Assembly (NCBI GenBank): GCA_049472395.1
Contig: JBLIRR010000001.1
Span: 1-64,000 of the forward strand
Source: JBLIRR01 sp049472395
GTDB taxonomy: Bacteria; SZUA-182; DTGQ01; JBLIRR01
DNA length: 64,000 nucleotides
Direction: 5' to 3'
The notes beneath the pieces are model-generated. The model ran no database searches and was not told the DNA's origin. It saw only the letters and a program-made list of their open reading frames with translations. Of the stretch, positions 8,507 to 18,298 are shown in pieces; position 1 is the stretch's first letter, and every line of letters starts with the position of its first letter. A program made the position numbers and the translations under genes.

Positions 8507-9427
8507 ATGTATAAAAAGATAAACCCATATGATCGCAGTCTCAAAATATTGGCGAAACTTTATCCTGAAATATTTTTAAGTCTCGTCATGGACCTTGATG
8601 AAGTGATAGAGGTGAGTGTTGAAAATCCGGAGATTAATCTTCCGGAGAAACGAGGAGATTATGCATGGAGGGTAAGCGATGGGAAACAAGAGGGCTACTT
8701 TATTTTTGAATTTCAGCTCAGGGCATATCAGGAAGCCTTAAAGAGTGCTTATGTTAAATGTGCCCTATTACATGAAGCCAGTGGTCTTCCGGTGATTGGC
8801 GTAATCCTATATCTAACGAAAGGTTCATATCAGGAAGGATACGAGGTAAGATTTCATGGAAGCAAAAATCAATATCTCTTTGAGACTATAAAATTATGGG
8901 AATATAAAGAAGAGATTGAAAGTGGTAAGAGAAAGGAATTAGCCCCTTTTTTGGTTTTATTTTCCGAACATCCTGATGAGAATTTGTTGAATAAAGAAAA
9001 GGAGCTGATCATGCAAGTAGAAGATGAGAAAGAAAGGGCTAATTTATTGTCCATAGCCATGACCCTGGCTTTTCATCATTTTAAGGAGGGCTGGATCAAG
9101 GAATATTTTAGGGAGGAGATGAAAATGATCAAAACAGCTAATATTGTTCAAGAATGGATCGAAGAGGGAATTCAGCAGGGAATTCAACAGGGAATTCAAC
9201 AGGGAATTCAGCAGGGAATTCAGCAGGGAACCTTGCAAGGCGCCAGAGAAAACGCCCAAGAATCGGTTATAGAGGTCCTTGACGCACGTTTTGATTTTGT
9301 TCCTGAAGATATTATTAAAGCAGTAAGAAAGATAGACGAAGTACTAATCTTGCATAAATTATTAAAAAAGGCTTCGATGTGTGACTCATTGGAGTCGTTT
9401 AAAGAGATTTTAAAGAAATCCTTTTAA
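8507..9427 (+). CDS. Rpn-like PD-(D/E)XK family protein (transposase-associated nuclease family)
   Basis: A 306-residue protein resembling the Rpn/YhgA-like PD-(D/E)XK superfamily, whose studied members are recombination-promoting DNA endonucleases. Visible pieces are Asp51 (GDYAWRV) and Glu68-Phe-Gln70 (IFEFQ), a D...ExQ variant of the catalytic core. A helical middle contains the KERANLLSIAMTLAFHH stretch. Five exact GIQQ units follow at residues 221-240. Then comes a C-terminal helical domain (VLDARFDFVPEDI), like the DUF4351-type tails of this family. It is the only plus-strand gene in the first 41 kb and stands alone, next to the AAA/nuclease duplication. In Rpn proteins this linker region is often repetitive and variable. 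Confidence 0.75.
   Translation: MYKKINPYDRSLKILAKLYPEIFLSLVMDLDEVIEVSVENPEINLPEKRGDYAWRVSDGKQEGYFIFEFQLRAYQEALKSAYVKCALLHEASGLPVIGVILYLTKGSYQEGYEVRFHGSKNQYLFETIKLWEYKEEIESGKRKELAPFLVLFSEHPDENLLNKEKELIMQVEDEKERANLLSIAMTLAFHHFKEGWIKEYFREEMKMIKTANIVQEWIEEGIQQGIQQGIQQGIQQGIQQGTLQGARENAQESVIEVLDARFDFVPEDIIKAVRKIDEVLILHKLLKKASMCDSLESFKEILKKSF
9167..9226 (+). repeat. 12-bp tandem repeat, five units, coding GIQQ
   Basis: Five head-to-tail 12-bp units of form GGAATTCARCAG differ only at silent A/G positions. They encode (GIQQ)5 between the nuclease-like domain and the C-terminal helices of the Rpn-like protein. Because the unit is a multiple of three, copy-number change would alter linker length without a frameshift. 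Confidence 0.9.
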
Positions 9428-9475
9428 GGAAATTTCATCTTGAATAACTTATGTGTGGTGATGATTATATGCTAT

Positions 9476-9796
9476 TTATGAATGAATTTTTAAAGTATAT
9501 TCATTTATAACCTTTTTTAAGATCTCTTGAGCAAACTTTTTGATATTTTCGGTAGTGTGATTTTCAAGTAGTAAATACGCCTCATCTTCTACAATATGTT
9601 CTTCCTTAAGCATATTTTGTATTCCTTTACGAAAAATATTTGTAAGATATTCTTCATCCGTATTATAAAGATTAAGAGTAGCTGCACTTTTTATATGAAA
9701 TTCACTGGATTTAGGCGGAAGTTTATAATAAAAGAATCCCATTTTTGGGGGTCTCGGGAGATCTCTTAATCCAAAAATAACTTTTGAATGCTTCAT
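9476..9796 (-). CDS. Small hypothetical protein
   Basis: A 106-residue basic protein with no signal peptide or membrane segment. The N-terminus is RDLPRPPKMGFFYYKLPP; the C-terminal half is probably helical (LLLENHTTENIKKFAQEIL). A strong Shine-Dalgarno, GAGGAGG seven bases before the ATG, supports a real gene. It is convergent with the Rpn-like gene and separated by 262 bases from the WecA-like gene upstream. I do not recognise the family. It could belong to the accessory island at 4-9.8 kb. Confidence 0.55.
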   Translation of the reverse strand: MKHSKVIFGLRDLPRPPKMGFFYYKLPPKSSEFHIKSAATLNLYNTDEEYLTNIFRKGIQNMLKEEHIVEDEAYLLLENHTTENIKKFAQEILKKVINEYTLKIHS

Positions 9797-10058
9797 GGAT
9801 TGGCCTCCTCTTTATTTAATCTGATATATTTACACATATGATCAATCATAGAAAATAACTATTTTTATAATAAACATACTCACTATGAATGTCAAATACA
9901 ACTATATCAATAGGACCTTTTTTACTTTTCTAAACTGTGATAGTGAGATAGACTATATGAAAAATCAAAAAAGGAATAAGGATTTGACTCTGAGGGCGCA
10001 TGAACATCTTCTTTAGATATTTTGAGATTTATTATGCTCTTTTCGTCAAACTATCTTT

Positions 10059-11663
10059 CTATAGTTTGGATGTATACTCTATATTTCCTTTCTTAGTTTG
10101 CATACTAATCAATCTATCCATGCCGCAGCCTTTATCATCCACTATTCGTAATACTTTCGAATCAGAAAAAGATTCTTTGGCAAGACGTTCCAGGGTTATC
10201 GCAATATTTGGGCGCAGACTTTCGATTCGTTTTAATACATTTTGGCCATTCCCATTGCTCTTGAAATTTTTTTTAAAGCGAAGTACTCCATAATATTTTT
10301 CATTAGAAATGATAGAAAATTCTACATAAATATAATTATTGTTTCCATTTTTTTTTATTATACGTCTATCTGAAAAATCATTTTTTTTCCACTCCAGCTT
10401 AGGTAAAAAATGGCAGCAAAAGCACTTACTATTAAGGCTTAAGGATATTGCACTTAAATCGATCTTCTCACCAATGGAAATTAACCGTGACCAGAATTGA
10501 TGAATATTTTCCGATTCCAATATAGCCACTTGTTGACTTAGAAAATGTCTACGATCACGGCTTATACCCGCTTCGTCACTAATCCCCGCTACCCAATCAC
10601 GCATTTTTTTGTGAGGGAAATATTTCGTATAGCCTAGTTTCCTTATCATGACAATCATAATCATTGATACGATGGTAATCGTACTTAGGACTAAACCTAA
10701 GCGCACATCAGTAGTATTCACTATTATAAGGGACAATGCGCCAAAAACAATTGTAACTGCGTAAAGTAGCAAAACCGCTGCACGAGTTGAGAAACCGAGC
10801 TGTATAAGTTTGTGATGTAAATGTTCTTTATCAGGTGCGAAGATTTTATTGCCGAATATAAATCGACGAATCGTAGCCCATATCATATCCATTAAAGGAA
10901 GACCCAGTGCTATTATTGGAGTAAGAATAGCTACCGTCATCGAACTTTTCTGCGAAGTCCCAAGTCCCAAAGCGGCTAAAACAAAACCAATAAAATAACT
11001 ACCCGAATCGCCAAGAAAGATACTTGCCGGATTAAAGTTATACGGCAGAAAACCTACCAGCGTCCCTGAAAAAGAGGAAAATATCAAAAATCCCAAATAT
11101 TCATGTCGTATTACTGAGATTATAGCCAATACAATCGAAGCAAATAATGATACACCGACAGCGAGTCCATCCAGACCATCAATAAGATTTATTGCATTAA
11201 TCACCATTAAAAACCATAATGTACTAATGGGTAAACTTAGATTGGAGAATTCAATTATTCCAAAATAAGGGAAAATAATTTTATCTATCCGAAAACCACA
11301 CCAATAGACAAAGATAGCGATAAAGATCTGTGCAATAAATTTTGTATAAGCTTTAAGACCTTTAATATCATCTAAAAGACCAACAAGCATAATCAATGAG
11401 CCGCCTACTGCAAAGCCAACGATCTTTTTATTTAATTGAAATGACTTAAATATACCATTTTGAGAAATAAATGAAAAAAGAAAAGGAAGAAAGAATCCCA
11501 AATAGATTACTATACCGCCACATCTAGGGATAACCCCATTATGTATCTTTCGAGCCTCAGGAAAATCCAAAGCGCCAATTTTATGTCCGACTTTTTTTAC
11601 ATAGGGTGTGATGAGGACTGAAATAACGGCAGATATTAGAAAAAATGGAACAACCATTGACAT
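10059..11663 (-). CDS. WecA/TagO-type undecaprenyl-phosphate sugar-1-phosphate transferase with C-terminal extension (copy A)
   Basis: Polytopic inner-membrane enzyme of the MraY/WecA family, expected to start the repeat unit by moving a HexNAc-1-phosphate from a UDP-sugar to undecaprenyl phosphate. Signatures are HNGVIPRCGG (41-50), GLLDDIKGL (95-103), NAINLIDGLDGLA (156-168), NFNPASIFLGDSGSYF (209-224) and DKEHLHHKL (278-286). The usual family ends near residue 345. Here about 185 further soluble residues follow (HFLSQQVAIL, then YVEFSIISNEKYYGVLRFKK and a final helix). This order is loosely GAF-like, but that is a guess. A tandem paralogue lies at 11864-13474, and both have a Shine-Dalgarno at the same 11-base spacing. 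No WbaP-type transferase is in the window. Confidence 0.88.
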   Translation of the reverse strand: MSMVVPFFLISAVISVLITPYVKKVGHKIGALDFPEARKIHNGVIPRCGGIVIYLGFFLPFLFSFISQNGIFKSFQLNKKIVGFAVGGSLIMLVGLLDDIKGLKAYTKFIAQIFIAIFVYWCGFRIDKIIFPYFGIIEFSNLSLPISTLWFLMVINAINLIDGLDGLAVGVSLFASIVLAIISVIRHEYLGFLIFSSFSGTLVGFLPYNFNPASIFLGDSGSYFIGFVLAALGLGTSQKSSMTVAILTPIIALGLPLMDMIWATIRRFIFGNKIFAPDKEHLHHKLIQLGFSTRAAVLLLYAVTIVFGALSLIIVNTTDVRLGLVLSTITIVSMIMIVMIRKLGYTKYFPHKKMRDWVAGISDEAGISRDRRHFLSQQVAILESENIHQFWSRLISIGEKIDLSAISLSLNSKCFCCHFLPKLEWKKNDFSDRRIIKKNGNNNYIYVEFSIISNEKYYGVLRFKKNFKSNGNGQNVLKRIESLRPNIAITLERLAKESFSDSKVLRIVDDKGCGMDRLISMQTKKGNIEYTSKL

Positions 11664-11863
11664 ACTATAGTATGCTCCTTCGAGAAATTACTCTCATACT
11701 CATATCCTTTCTCAAGATTGCTTTATTTTATATAAGCGAAGTAAATGTTTCAAGGGTGCCTCTATATATTAGAAAACTTTTCTCCTTGTTAATTTCTCGA
11801 GCTAGAAGAAAAAATCTTCAACGGTATTATATCTTATTGAATAAATTGGAGGGGAATTAATTC

Positions 11864-13474
11864 TTAATTTTCTCGCGGCAATGATATATAGCCAATATTT
11901 CTTTTTTTAACTTTCGTATCAATAGAGCTGTTCATATCATTTTTCTCAAAATTCCTATTTAGTAATATGCTCGGATCGACAAAGGATTTTTCAGCGAGAC
12001 GCTCCAAAGACATTGTAACGTTTTGACGTAGACATTCGATTCGTTTCAAGACATTACGGTCATTTCCGTTTTTACCGAAATATTTTCTAAAACGCAGTAA
12101 GCCATAATATTTTCCATTAGACACAATAGAGAATTCCACATAAAGATAATGATTATCAGCGATTTTGTTCCTTTCCCCTTCTACTGAAATTTTATTTTCC
12201 CATTCCAAGCTGGGTAATGAATGGCAACAGAAGGAATCAGTATGAAAGCTTAACGAGATTGCACATAGATCGATCTCTTCTCCCGCAGAGATTAAGCTTG
12301 ACCAAAATTGGTAAATATTTTTAGATTCCGATATGGCTACTTGTTTTCTTAAAAAGTGTCTACGATCTCGGCTGATACCGGTCTCATCACTGATTCCTCT
12401 CAGCCAGTCACGCAGCTTTTCTTTAGAAAAATATTCTATATAGCCTAATTTCCGTATCATGATGATAATAATAATTGATACAAGGGCAATAATACTTATA
12501 GCTGATCCCACTCGCTCATCCGCAACATTGACCATTACAAGAGATAATACACCGAAAAGAATAGTCATTCCGTAAAGGAGAAAAACAGCTCCGCATGTTG
12601 AAAAACCAATTTCTATAAGCTTATGATGTAAATGTTCTTTGTCCGGATCAAAAATTTTACTGCCATATATAAATCGACGAATGGTAGCGATTATCATATC
12701 CATTAAAGGAAGTCCTAAAGCTATTATCGGCGTAAGGATAGCTACCGTCATTGTACTTTTGTGCGAAATGCCTAATCCTAATGCGGCCAAGACGAAACCA
12801 ATAAAATAGCTGCCTGAATCGCCGAGGAAAATACTAGCCGGATTAAAGTTGTAAGGCAAAAAGCCTAACAGAGCCCCTGCAAAAGAAATAAATATCAAAA
12901 CACCTAAATATTCCCCTCGCATTACAGAAATAATAGCCAGAATAATCGAAGCAAATAATGACACTCCGGCTGCAAGGCCATCCAGCCCGTCAATAAGATT
13001 AATTGCATTAATCACCATTAAGAACCAAAGAACGCTTATGGGCAAACCCATAAAGTTCAATTCAATAATCCCAAAGTAAGGCAAAATAATTTTCTCTATA
13101 CGGAAACCGCACCACCAGGCGATGGCTGCAATAATAATCTGTGCAATAAACTTAGTTGAGGCTGCAAGCCCCTTAATATCGTCCCAGAGTCCTACCAGCA
13201 TAATGAGCAGACTGCACGCAACAAATCCAAAGGCCTTAATATTCAAAGGAATGGATTTAACTATTTCATTTTGAGAAATAAAGGCGAGAAGAAACGGTAG
13301 AAAAAATCCCAAATAGATGGCAATACCCCCACATCTGGGGATAACGCCATTGTGAATCTTTCGCTCCTCCGGAAAATCTAATGCGCCTATCTTTTGCCCC
13401 AATTTCTCAATAAAGGGAGTAATAATAATTGAAGTAACAGTGGACATTATGAAAAAGGGAACAATATTCTTCAT
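11864..13474 (-). CDS. WecA/TagO-type undecaprenyl-phosphate sugar-1-phosphate transferase with C-terminal extension (copy B)
   Basis: Tandem paralogue of the gene at 10059-11663, alike from end to end, including the roughly 185-residue soluble C-terminal extension. Family motifs are all present: HNGVIPRCGG, GLWDDIKGL, NAINLIDGLDGLA, NFNPASIFLGDSGSYF and DKEHLHHKL. Eleven membrane segments are expected before residue 345. The extension conserves SRDRRHFL, WS.LIS.GE.IDL and YVEFSI.SN.KYYG.LRF.K. The copies differ most at the extreme C-terminus and in the loop near residues 70-90. A terminator-like hairpin lies upstream at 13635-13670, so this gene probably has its own promoter. Two such enzymes could accept different sugars or be regulated differently. 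Confidence 0.88.
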   Translation of the reverse strand: MKNIVPFFIMSTVTSIIITPFIEKLGQKIGALDFPEERKIHNGVIPRCGGIAIYLGFFLPFLLAFISQNEIVKSIPLNIKAFGFVACSLLIMLVGLWDDIKGLAASTKFIAQIIIAAIAWWCGFRIEKIILPYFGIIELNFMGLPISVLWFLMVINAINLIDGLDGLAAGVSLFASIILAIISVMRGEYLGVLIFISFAGALLGFLPYNFNPASIFLGDSGSYFIGFVLAALGLGISHKSTMTVAILTPIIALGLPLMDMIIATIRRFIYGSKIFDPDKEHLHHKLIEIGFSTCGAVFLLYGMTILFGVLSLVMVNVADERVGSAISIIALVSIIIIIMIRKLGYIEYFSKEKLRDWLRGISDETGISRDRRHFLRKQVAISESKNIYQFWSSLISAGEEIDLCAISLSFHTDSFCCHSLPSLEWENKISVEGERNKIADNHYLYVEFSIVSNGKYYGLLRFRKYFGKNGNDRNVLKRIECLRQNVTMSLERLAEKSFVDPSILLNRNFEKNDMNSSIDTKVKKRNIGYISLPREN

Positions 13475-13634
13475 GCTATAATATTCTCCTCTAAATCTAT
13501 TGCTGCTTCGGAAATATCCTTTGCCGAAATCGTTATATTCTACAAAAGCAATTGAAATGTTTCAAGCGTAAATGAGAATTTAAACTATTTTTTATTTATT
13601 AAAATATTTTTCAAAGTAAAAGGGAAAGGACTGC

Positions 13635-13670
13635 AAAAAAGCCAGGGAAATTATATCCTCTCGGCTTTTT
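13635..13670. terminator. Candidate bidirectional intrinsic terminator
   Basis: AAAAAAGCC (13635-13643) pairs with GGCTTTTT (13663-13670), with partial inner pairing of AGGGA and TCCTCT. The A- and T-rich flanks give a U-tract in either direction. It follows the stop of the epimerase gene (13746) on the minus strand and would separate the upstream glycan genes from the two WecA-like genes. Confidence 0.5.
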
Positions 13671-13745
13671 AAAAAAGCATTATTTTCTTTCTATAAGCCC
13701 GAACTGTAAAAAGGGCTCACCTATTGTTTTCTTCAGGCAATTCCC

Positions 13746-14777
13746 CTATTTATCCCTTACTGCTGAAGACATTCCCGGGCCAAAAGAGGCGCTTCTTTCT
13801 ATTTTATCCCAATTTTTCCTAAACCAATTTATTGTCTGCATTAAACCAATTTTGAACTCTGTCTTAGGATTATAACCAATAAGTCCTTTAGCCTTATCAA
13901 TAGATGCAAGAAGACGACTTTTAGTATCCCATTTCCTTCGCTGAATAAATTTAATTCCTGACTCATTCCCAATTTCCTCATTTATCATTTTAGCTAAATC
14001 GATAATTTTTGTTTCCTTGCCCGAGGCTAAGTTAAATTCCTGTCCAATAACAGGTTCAAAATATCCAGCTCTTAACAGACCATCAATCAAATCCCCCACA
14101 TAAGTAAAATCTCTCGTTTCTTCACCCGTCCCAGTAATAGGCAAACATTCTCCCTTTATTGCCCAATAAATAAAATTAGGAATAACATTCCTATATTGGC
14201 CCGCTACTTCTCCAGGACCATAAGAATTAAAAAATCGGGTTTTTACAACAGGTAGATGATAATGGTTATAAAAGAAATTACAATACAACTCGCCTACCAT
14301 TTTTGTAATCTGGTATGGGGTGGAAAGATTCAAAGACATATACTCTTCTTTCAAAGGCAAAGGAGCGCTACTTCCATAAATAGAACAACCTGATGATGCA
14401 TAAACGAATCTCACAACCTTACAGTATTTTGAATACTCCAATACCTTTAACGTTCCGAGACCATTTATGTGCAAATCTATTTCAGGATAATCAATCGAGT
14501 TCTGATTAGCAAAAAAGGTCGCAAGATGAAATACTATCTCAGGTTTTTCATTAAACACCCTCTTTAGAGCCACATCATTAGTGATATCCCCATTTACAAA
14601 CATAACATTTGGCAAGGAAGGGATATTCCATTCAAATGAAGAAAAAAGATTGTCCAATACTATAACTATTTTCGCCCCTGCCTCAGCAAGTGCCCTTGTA
14701 AGATTACTTCCTATTGCTCCCGCTCCTCCTGTTACTAAAATTACTTTGCCTTTGTAATATTCCATATATTCGTTCAT
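13746..14777 (-). CDS. NAD-dependent sugar epimerase/dehydratase (extended SDR)
   Basis: Extended short-chain dehydrogenase acting on a nucleotide sugar, most like UDP-glucose 4-epimerase/UDP-glucuronate-type enzymes. The NAD-binding GGAGAIGSN follows the first strand. The catalytic set is Ser-Ser-Gly (YASSGCSIYG) and YQITK. A later RFFNSYGPGE segment is typical of the substrate domain. I start at the ATG at 14777 because AAGGA lies eight bases upstream. A longer frame to 14825 would overlap the glycosyltransferase gene that ends at 14795. That leaves a 17-base gap, so the two are probably co-transcribed. The exact sugar cannot be told from sequence alone. Confidence 0.82.
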   Translation of the reverse strand: MNEYMEYYKGKVILVTGGAGAIGSNLTRALAEAGAKIVIVLDNLFSSFEWNIPSLPNVMFVNGDITNDVALKRVFNEKPEIVFHLATFFANQNSIDYPEIDLHINGLGTLKVLEYSKYCKVVRFVYASSGCSIYGSSAPLPLKEEYMSLNLSTPYQITKMVGELYCNFFYNHYHLPVVKTRFFNSYGPGEVAGQYRNVIPNFIYWAIKGECLPITGTGEETRDFTYVGDLIDGLLRAGYFEPVIGQEFNLASGKETKIIDLAKMINEEIGNESGIKFIQRRKWDTKSRLLASIDKAKGLIGYNPKTEFKIGLMQTINWFRKNWDKIERSASFGPGMSSAVRDK

Positions 14778-14794
14778 AGTTTGATTCCTTGTTA

Positions 14795-16003
14795 TTAAAA
14801 TAATTTTTCTAGTTGATCGATACAAATATTTTTTTCGAAATTAGCTGATATATATTTGAACCCATTTTCTCCATATTGTTTTAGTCTATTTCTTTCGTTA
14901 TAAATTTGGAGGATTATCTCTAATACTTTCGCCTCATTATCTGAATCTGCCGTGTAACCACAGGCAGCTTCTTTTATTATAGTATGTCCGTCGCTTTCTC
15001 GGTTAAGAAAAGCAGCTACAGGGATGCCAGCAGCCATATACCCTAAGATTTTCCCCGGGACTACAGGCGTCTTATTTTTACTGGTTAAACATGCCATTCC
15101 AATATCCACATTTTTCAAAAGCTTTGGATAGTCTTCTTTTGAAATAAAAGTTTTAAAAAGAATATTATTTAAACCAAAACATTTGGCCTTCTTTATCAAT
15201 TTCTCCTTTTCTGTTCCGTCACCAATAAATAAAAAACAAATGTCAGAAATTTCCTTTATTTTGTATGCTATATTTATAATTAAATCAAGTCCCTGTGATG
15301 GTCCAATAATTCCCGCAAACAAAAAAATAAATTTGTCTTCAATATCATACTTTTTTCTTAATTCCCCTGTCCTTTGTAAATTAATATATGGCGATATATC
15401 TATCCAATTATGAATAATATGAACTCTATCCTCTGGGATATCCTTTTTTTTTATAAGGAAATTTTTATTGCCCTTTGAGTGAACCACTATCTTATCCGCA
15501 CATTTATATGAATTTTTTTCAAGTATTTCAAAAAATTTTATTAAGAGCTTATTTCTTAATATACCAAGATCAATAGCATTTTGTGGAAATATATCCTGAA
15601 CATTTAAGATATATTCTGCTCCATGAAGTTTCTTTATTTTATTACCAACAATTGCCAAAGGGAGGGGGGGGCTATATACTATTACTACATCAATTTTTTG
15701 AGTTATATATTTCTTAATATTCCAAAGGAATATATATGGAAGGGTCAATTGGGATAAACCTCTTACAATAAAATTCACTTTATGGTGTGGCAAAGTTTTC
15801 AATCTCAAGATTGTTATATTATCTTTAATAGTCAACTTACGAAAAGAGTTTTTTCTATTAGAGATTAGATTATATTTGGGGAAGCAGGTTACTATACTAA
15901 CCTTATGCCTTCTCTCTAGCAGACTTTCAGCCAATTCTTGCATAAGATGGGAAGCAGATCGTATCTCAGGAGGGTATGAATCTGTAATTAAAAGAATGTG
16001 CAT
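14795..16003 (-). CDS. Glycosyltransferase family 4 (WbuB-like)
   Basis: GT-B fold glycosyltransferase of 402 residues, cytoplasmic or membrane-associated, adding a sugar to the lipid-linked repeat unit. The N-terminal domain begins MHILLITDSYPPEIRSA, as in the WbuB/WcaI-like subfamily with an N-terminal acceptor domain. The C-terminal GT4 domain has FLFAGIIGPSQGLDLI, followed by the region PGKILGYMAAGIPVAA that carries the donor-binding site. The gene starts six bases after the stop of the bi-domain oxidoreductase gene. No clear Shine-Dalgarno is visible, which fits translational coupling. Donor and acceptor are not predictable. Confidence 0.85.
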   Translation of the reverse strand: MHILLITDSYPPEIRSASHLMQELAESLLERRHKVSIVTCFPKYNLISNRKNSFRKLTIKDNITILRLKTLPHHKVNFIVRGLSQLTLPYIFLWNIKKYITQKIDVVIVYSPPLPLAIVGNKIKKLHGAEYILNVQDIFPQNAIDLGILRNKLLIKFFEILEKNSYKCADKIVVHSKGNKNFLIKKKDIPEDRVHIIHNWIDISPYINLQRTGELRKKYDIEDKFIFLFAGIIGPSQGLDLIINIAYKIKEISDICFLFIGDGTEKEKLIKKAKCFGLNNILFKTFISKEDYPKLLKNVDIGMACLTSKNKTPVVPGKILGYMAAGIPVAAFLNRESDGHTIIKEAACGYTADSDNEAKVLEIILQIYNERNRLKQYGENGFKYISANFEKNICIDQLEKLF

Positions 16004-16009
16004 TATTAT

Positions 16010-18298
16010 TTATTGATAGTTCTGATATTCCATAGCTCCTATCATAATCGGCTTATTTCTGGCTAATGCTTCGTTTATTTGAAATATAGTAAGTGTTGAC
16101 AAAAATATTTCTTTAGTAGTAAGTGCTGAAATAGCTTTACCTTTAATAGCATTAAAAAAACATTGTAATTCCTCTTGATACCCCATCTCTTGATTTAAAG
16201 TTTTAAAAATATTTTTCTTACCCGATTCATAATAGGCAGTCTTTCTATAATCACTAAGGACTATTGTTTTCCCTTCACAAAAAATCTCAATTTGTTCGCG
16301 AGAGAATGCTTTGTCACCAGAAGCTGAATATATAATATTTCCAATAGAGCCGTCTAAAAATTTTAATATAATCACAACATTATCACTATTTAGTGCTGAC
16401 TTATTATTTCCTGAAATTCTCTCTGCATATACTTTGCTAGGATTACTAACTGTTAATAATTGCAGCATATCTATAAAGTGACATACTTCTCCAATAATCC
16501 TACTACCACCTTCTTCTTCTGAGTGAACCCAGTGATCAGAAGGAACAAAACCAGCGTTGATTCTATAATTAATAACCATTGGATCCTTACGGTTATTTAA
16601 ATATTCCCTAATTTTCACTATATGGGGTGAAAACCTTCTGTTATACCCAACCATTAATATTAAATTATTCGTCATTAGCGATTCATTGTAAATTTCAATT
16701 ATCTCTTCAAGTTCTCGAGTATTAACGCAAAGTGGCTTTTCAACAAATACATGTTTATGAGAACTTAATGATTCAATAACCATTTTACAATGGAGGCTGT
16801 GAGGAGTGAGTATTACAACTGCGTCTATCTCCTTATTATCAAGTATTTTTTTATAATCAGTTGTGTAATTTTCAAATCCATACTTTATTCCTGTATGAGA
16901 TGCATTTGCGCTTGAAGAAGTAGATATAGTATGAAATCTTAATCCTTTTATCTTTTTTAAAGCAGGAAGAAGCAAGGCCTTTCCAAAAAGCCCCGCACCT
17001 ATTACGCCAATAGATATCTGGGAAGTTTTAGATTCTAAGGGGGAAGTACGGAGTTTTAAATTTTTTATCAACTTACTATCTTGCTCCTCTGCCTTATTAC
17101 TTTCTTCAGAATACTTAAGAACAACTCCAATATATGGTCCCCCCTGATTATTAAGGATGTTTTTATAAACTGTCTCAGCTTGGTCAATCTTAAATCTATG
17201 AGATATTAATGGATCTATATTTACCTTTCTTTCTGATATAAGCCGTAAAAATTCTTCAAGATTTCTATTCTCTGTCCATCTTACATAGCCCAGGGGGTAA
17301 TCAATTCCCTTATGTTCATAACATGGATCAAAAGTCCCTGGTCCCCCTGCTTTTGAAACAATAATTTCTACCTCCTTATGCCACATTTCATTCCTCTGCG
17401 GATGAATATCAGCCACACCAACTAAAACAATACGTCCTCCAAATTTTGCAATATCAATAGCAGTATTTATTAAAGAGTCACTTTTTGTCGATGCAGTTAT
17501 AATAATCGCGTCAATACCATAACCTTCAGTTATTTTATCACACGCTCTTTTTAAATCATCCTCCACGCCAAATACATTATCAGCTCCAAGCATTTTTGCT
17601 AAATTGACCTTTTTAGGATCAATATCCATTCCTATAACTTTACATCCATAAGCCTTTAGGATTTGAATTGATAATAATCCCAAAAGTCCGAGTCCAATCA
17701 CAACTACATTTTCTCCGAAAGCAAGTTTTGCTGAACGTATTCCATGAAGAGCAATAATCCCTAACATTCCAAAACAAGCTTCTTCAAAGCTTATATAATT
17801 ATTTGATAAATTATCATTTATTTTATTTTCCTGTTTGTTAAAATTATTTAAATCATAGCGATGAACTATCTTTGGAATATGTGAACATAACATTTCAGGG
17901 ACCGTAATATACTCTGCATGAGAAGCAAATCCTGGTGCAATGCATGCAACTCTATCTCCTGGCGAAAATTTATAAACATTATTTCCAACCTCGACAGCTA
18001 TCCCAGCTGAACTATATCCAAGAGGAGTTGGATTATCAAGCCGTCCAAGGGCTTCTTTAAATGTTTTAATAAAACCCTCTTTCTTTGCCTTATCCACAAA
18101 CCTCTTGACAAGGTCTGGACGAGTTTTGGCTTTGCCTAGTAAGCTTTTTTTACCAAGTTCTATAATAGAACGTTCAGTGCCAATACTGATAAGAGATGCG
18201 ACATTTTTTATTAAAATTTTATTAGCTGAACAAAGCGGAATCGGGACTTCAGCAAGTTCAACCGCACCTGTTCGATAATTTTGAATTATTTGTTTCAT
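16010..18298 (-). CDS. Bi-domain oxidoreductase: zinc-type alcohol dehydrogenase fused to Gfo/Idh/MocA dehydrogenase
   Basis: A 762-residue fusion of two NAD(P)-dependent dehydrogenases. Residues 1 to about 355 form a medium-chain (zinc-type) dehydrogenase: GYSSAGIAVEVG and a Rossmann VVIGLGLLGLLS near residue 200. From about residue 420 a Gfo/Idh/MocA domain follows, with IGVIGAGLFGKALL and the characteristic EKPLC. Such bi-domain proteins recur in O-antigen and exopolysaccharide loci, where they are thought to act on an activated or lipid-linked sugar; the reaction is not established. It overlaps the upstream DUF362 gene by four bases (ATGA), and the two are almost certainly translated together. 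Confidence 0.87.
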   Translation of the reverse strand: MKQIIQNYRTGAVELAEVPIPLCSANKILIKNVASLISIGTERSIIELGKKSLLGKAKTRPDLVKRFVDKAKKEGFIKTFKEALGRLDNPTPLGYSSAGIAVEVGNNVYKFSPGDRVACIAPGFASHAEYITVPEMLCSHIPKIVHRYDLNNFNKQENKINDNLSNNYISFEEACFGMLGIIALHGIRSAKLAFGENVVVIGLGLLGLLSIQILKAYGCKVIGMDIDPKKVNLAKMLGADNVFGVEDDLKRACDKITEGYGIDAIIITASTKSDSLINTAIDIAKFGGRIVLVGVADIHPQRNEMWHKEVEIIVSKAGGPGTFDPCYEHKGIDYPLGYVRWTENRNLEEFLRLISERKVNIDPLISHRFKIDQAETVYKNILNNQGGPYIGVVLKYSEESNKAEEQDSKLIKNLKLRTSPLESKTSQISIGVIGAGLFGKALLLPALKKIKGLRFHTISTSSSANASHTGIKYGFENYTTDYKKILDNKEIDAVVILTPHSLHCKMVIESLSSHKHVFVEKPLCVNTRELEEIIEIYNESLMTNNLILMVGYNRRFSPHIVKIREYLNNRKDPMVINYRINAGFVPSDHWVHSEEEGGSRIIGEVCHFIDMLQLLTVSNPSKVYAERISGNNKSALNSDNVVIILKFLDGSIGNIIYSASGDKAFSREQIEIFCEGKTIVLSDYRKTAYYESGKKNIFKTLNQEMGYQEELQCFFNAIKGKAISALTTKEIFLSTLTIFQINEALARNKPIMIGAMEYQNYQ

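Noticed and set aside
9167..9226. Possible CRISPR-like array
   Set aside because: Units are 12 bp, contiguous and without spacers; a coding minisatellite.
9044..9259. Minus-strand frame with repeated NSLLN motif
   Set aside because: It is the antisense of the 12-bp GIQQ repeat in the Rpn-like gene; no ribosome-binding site.
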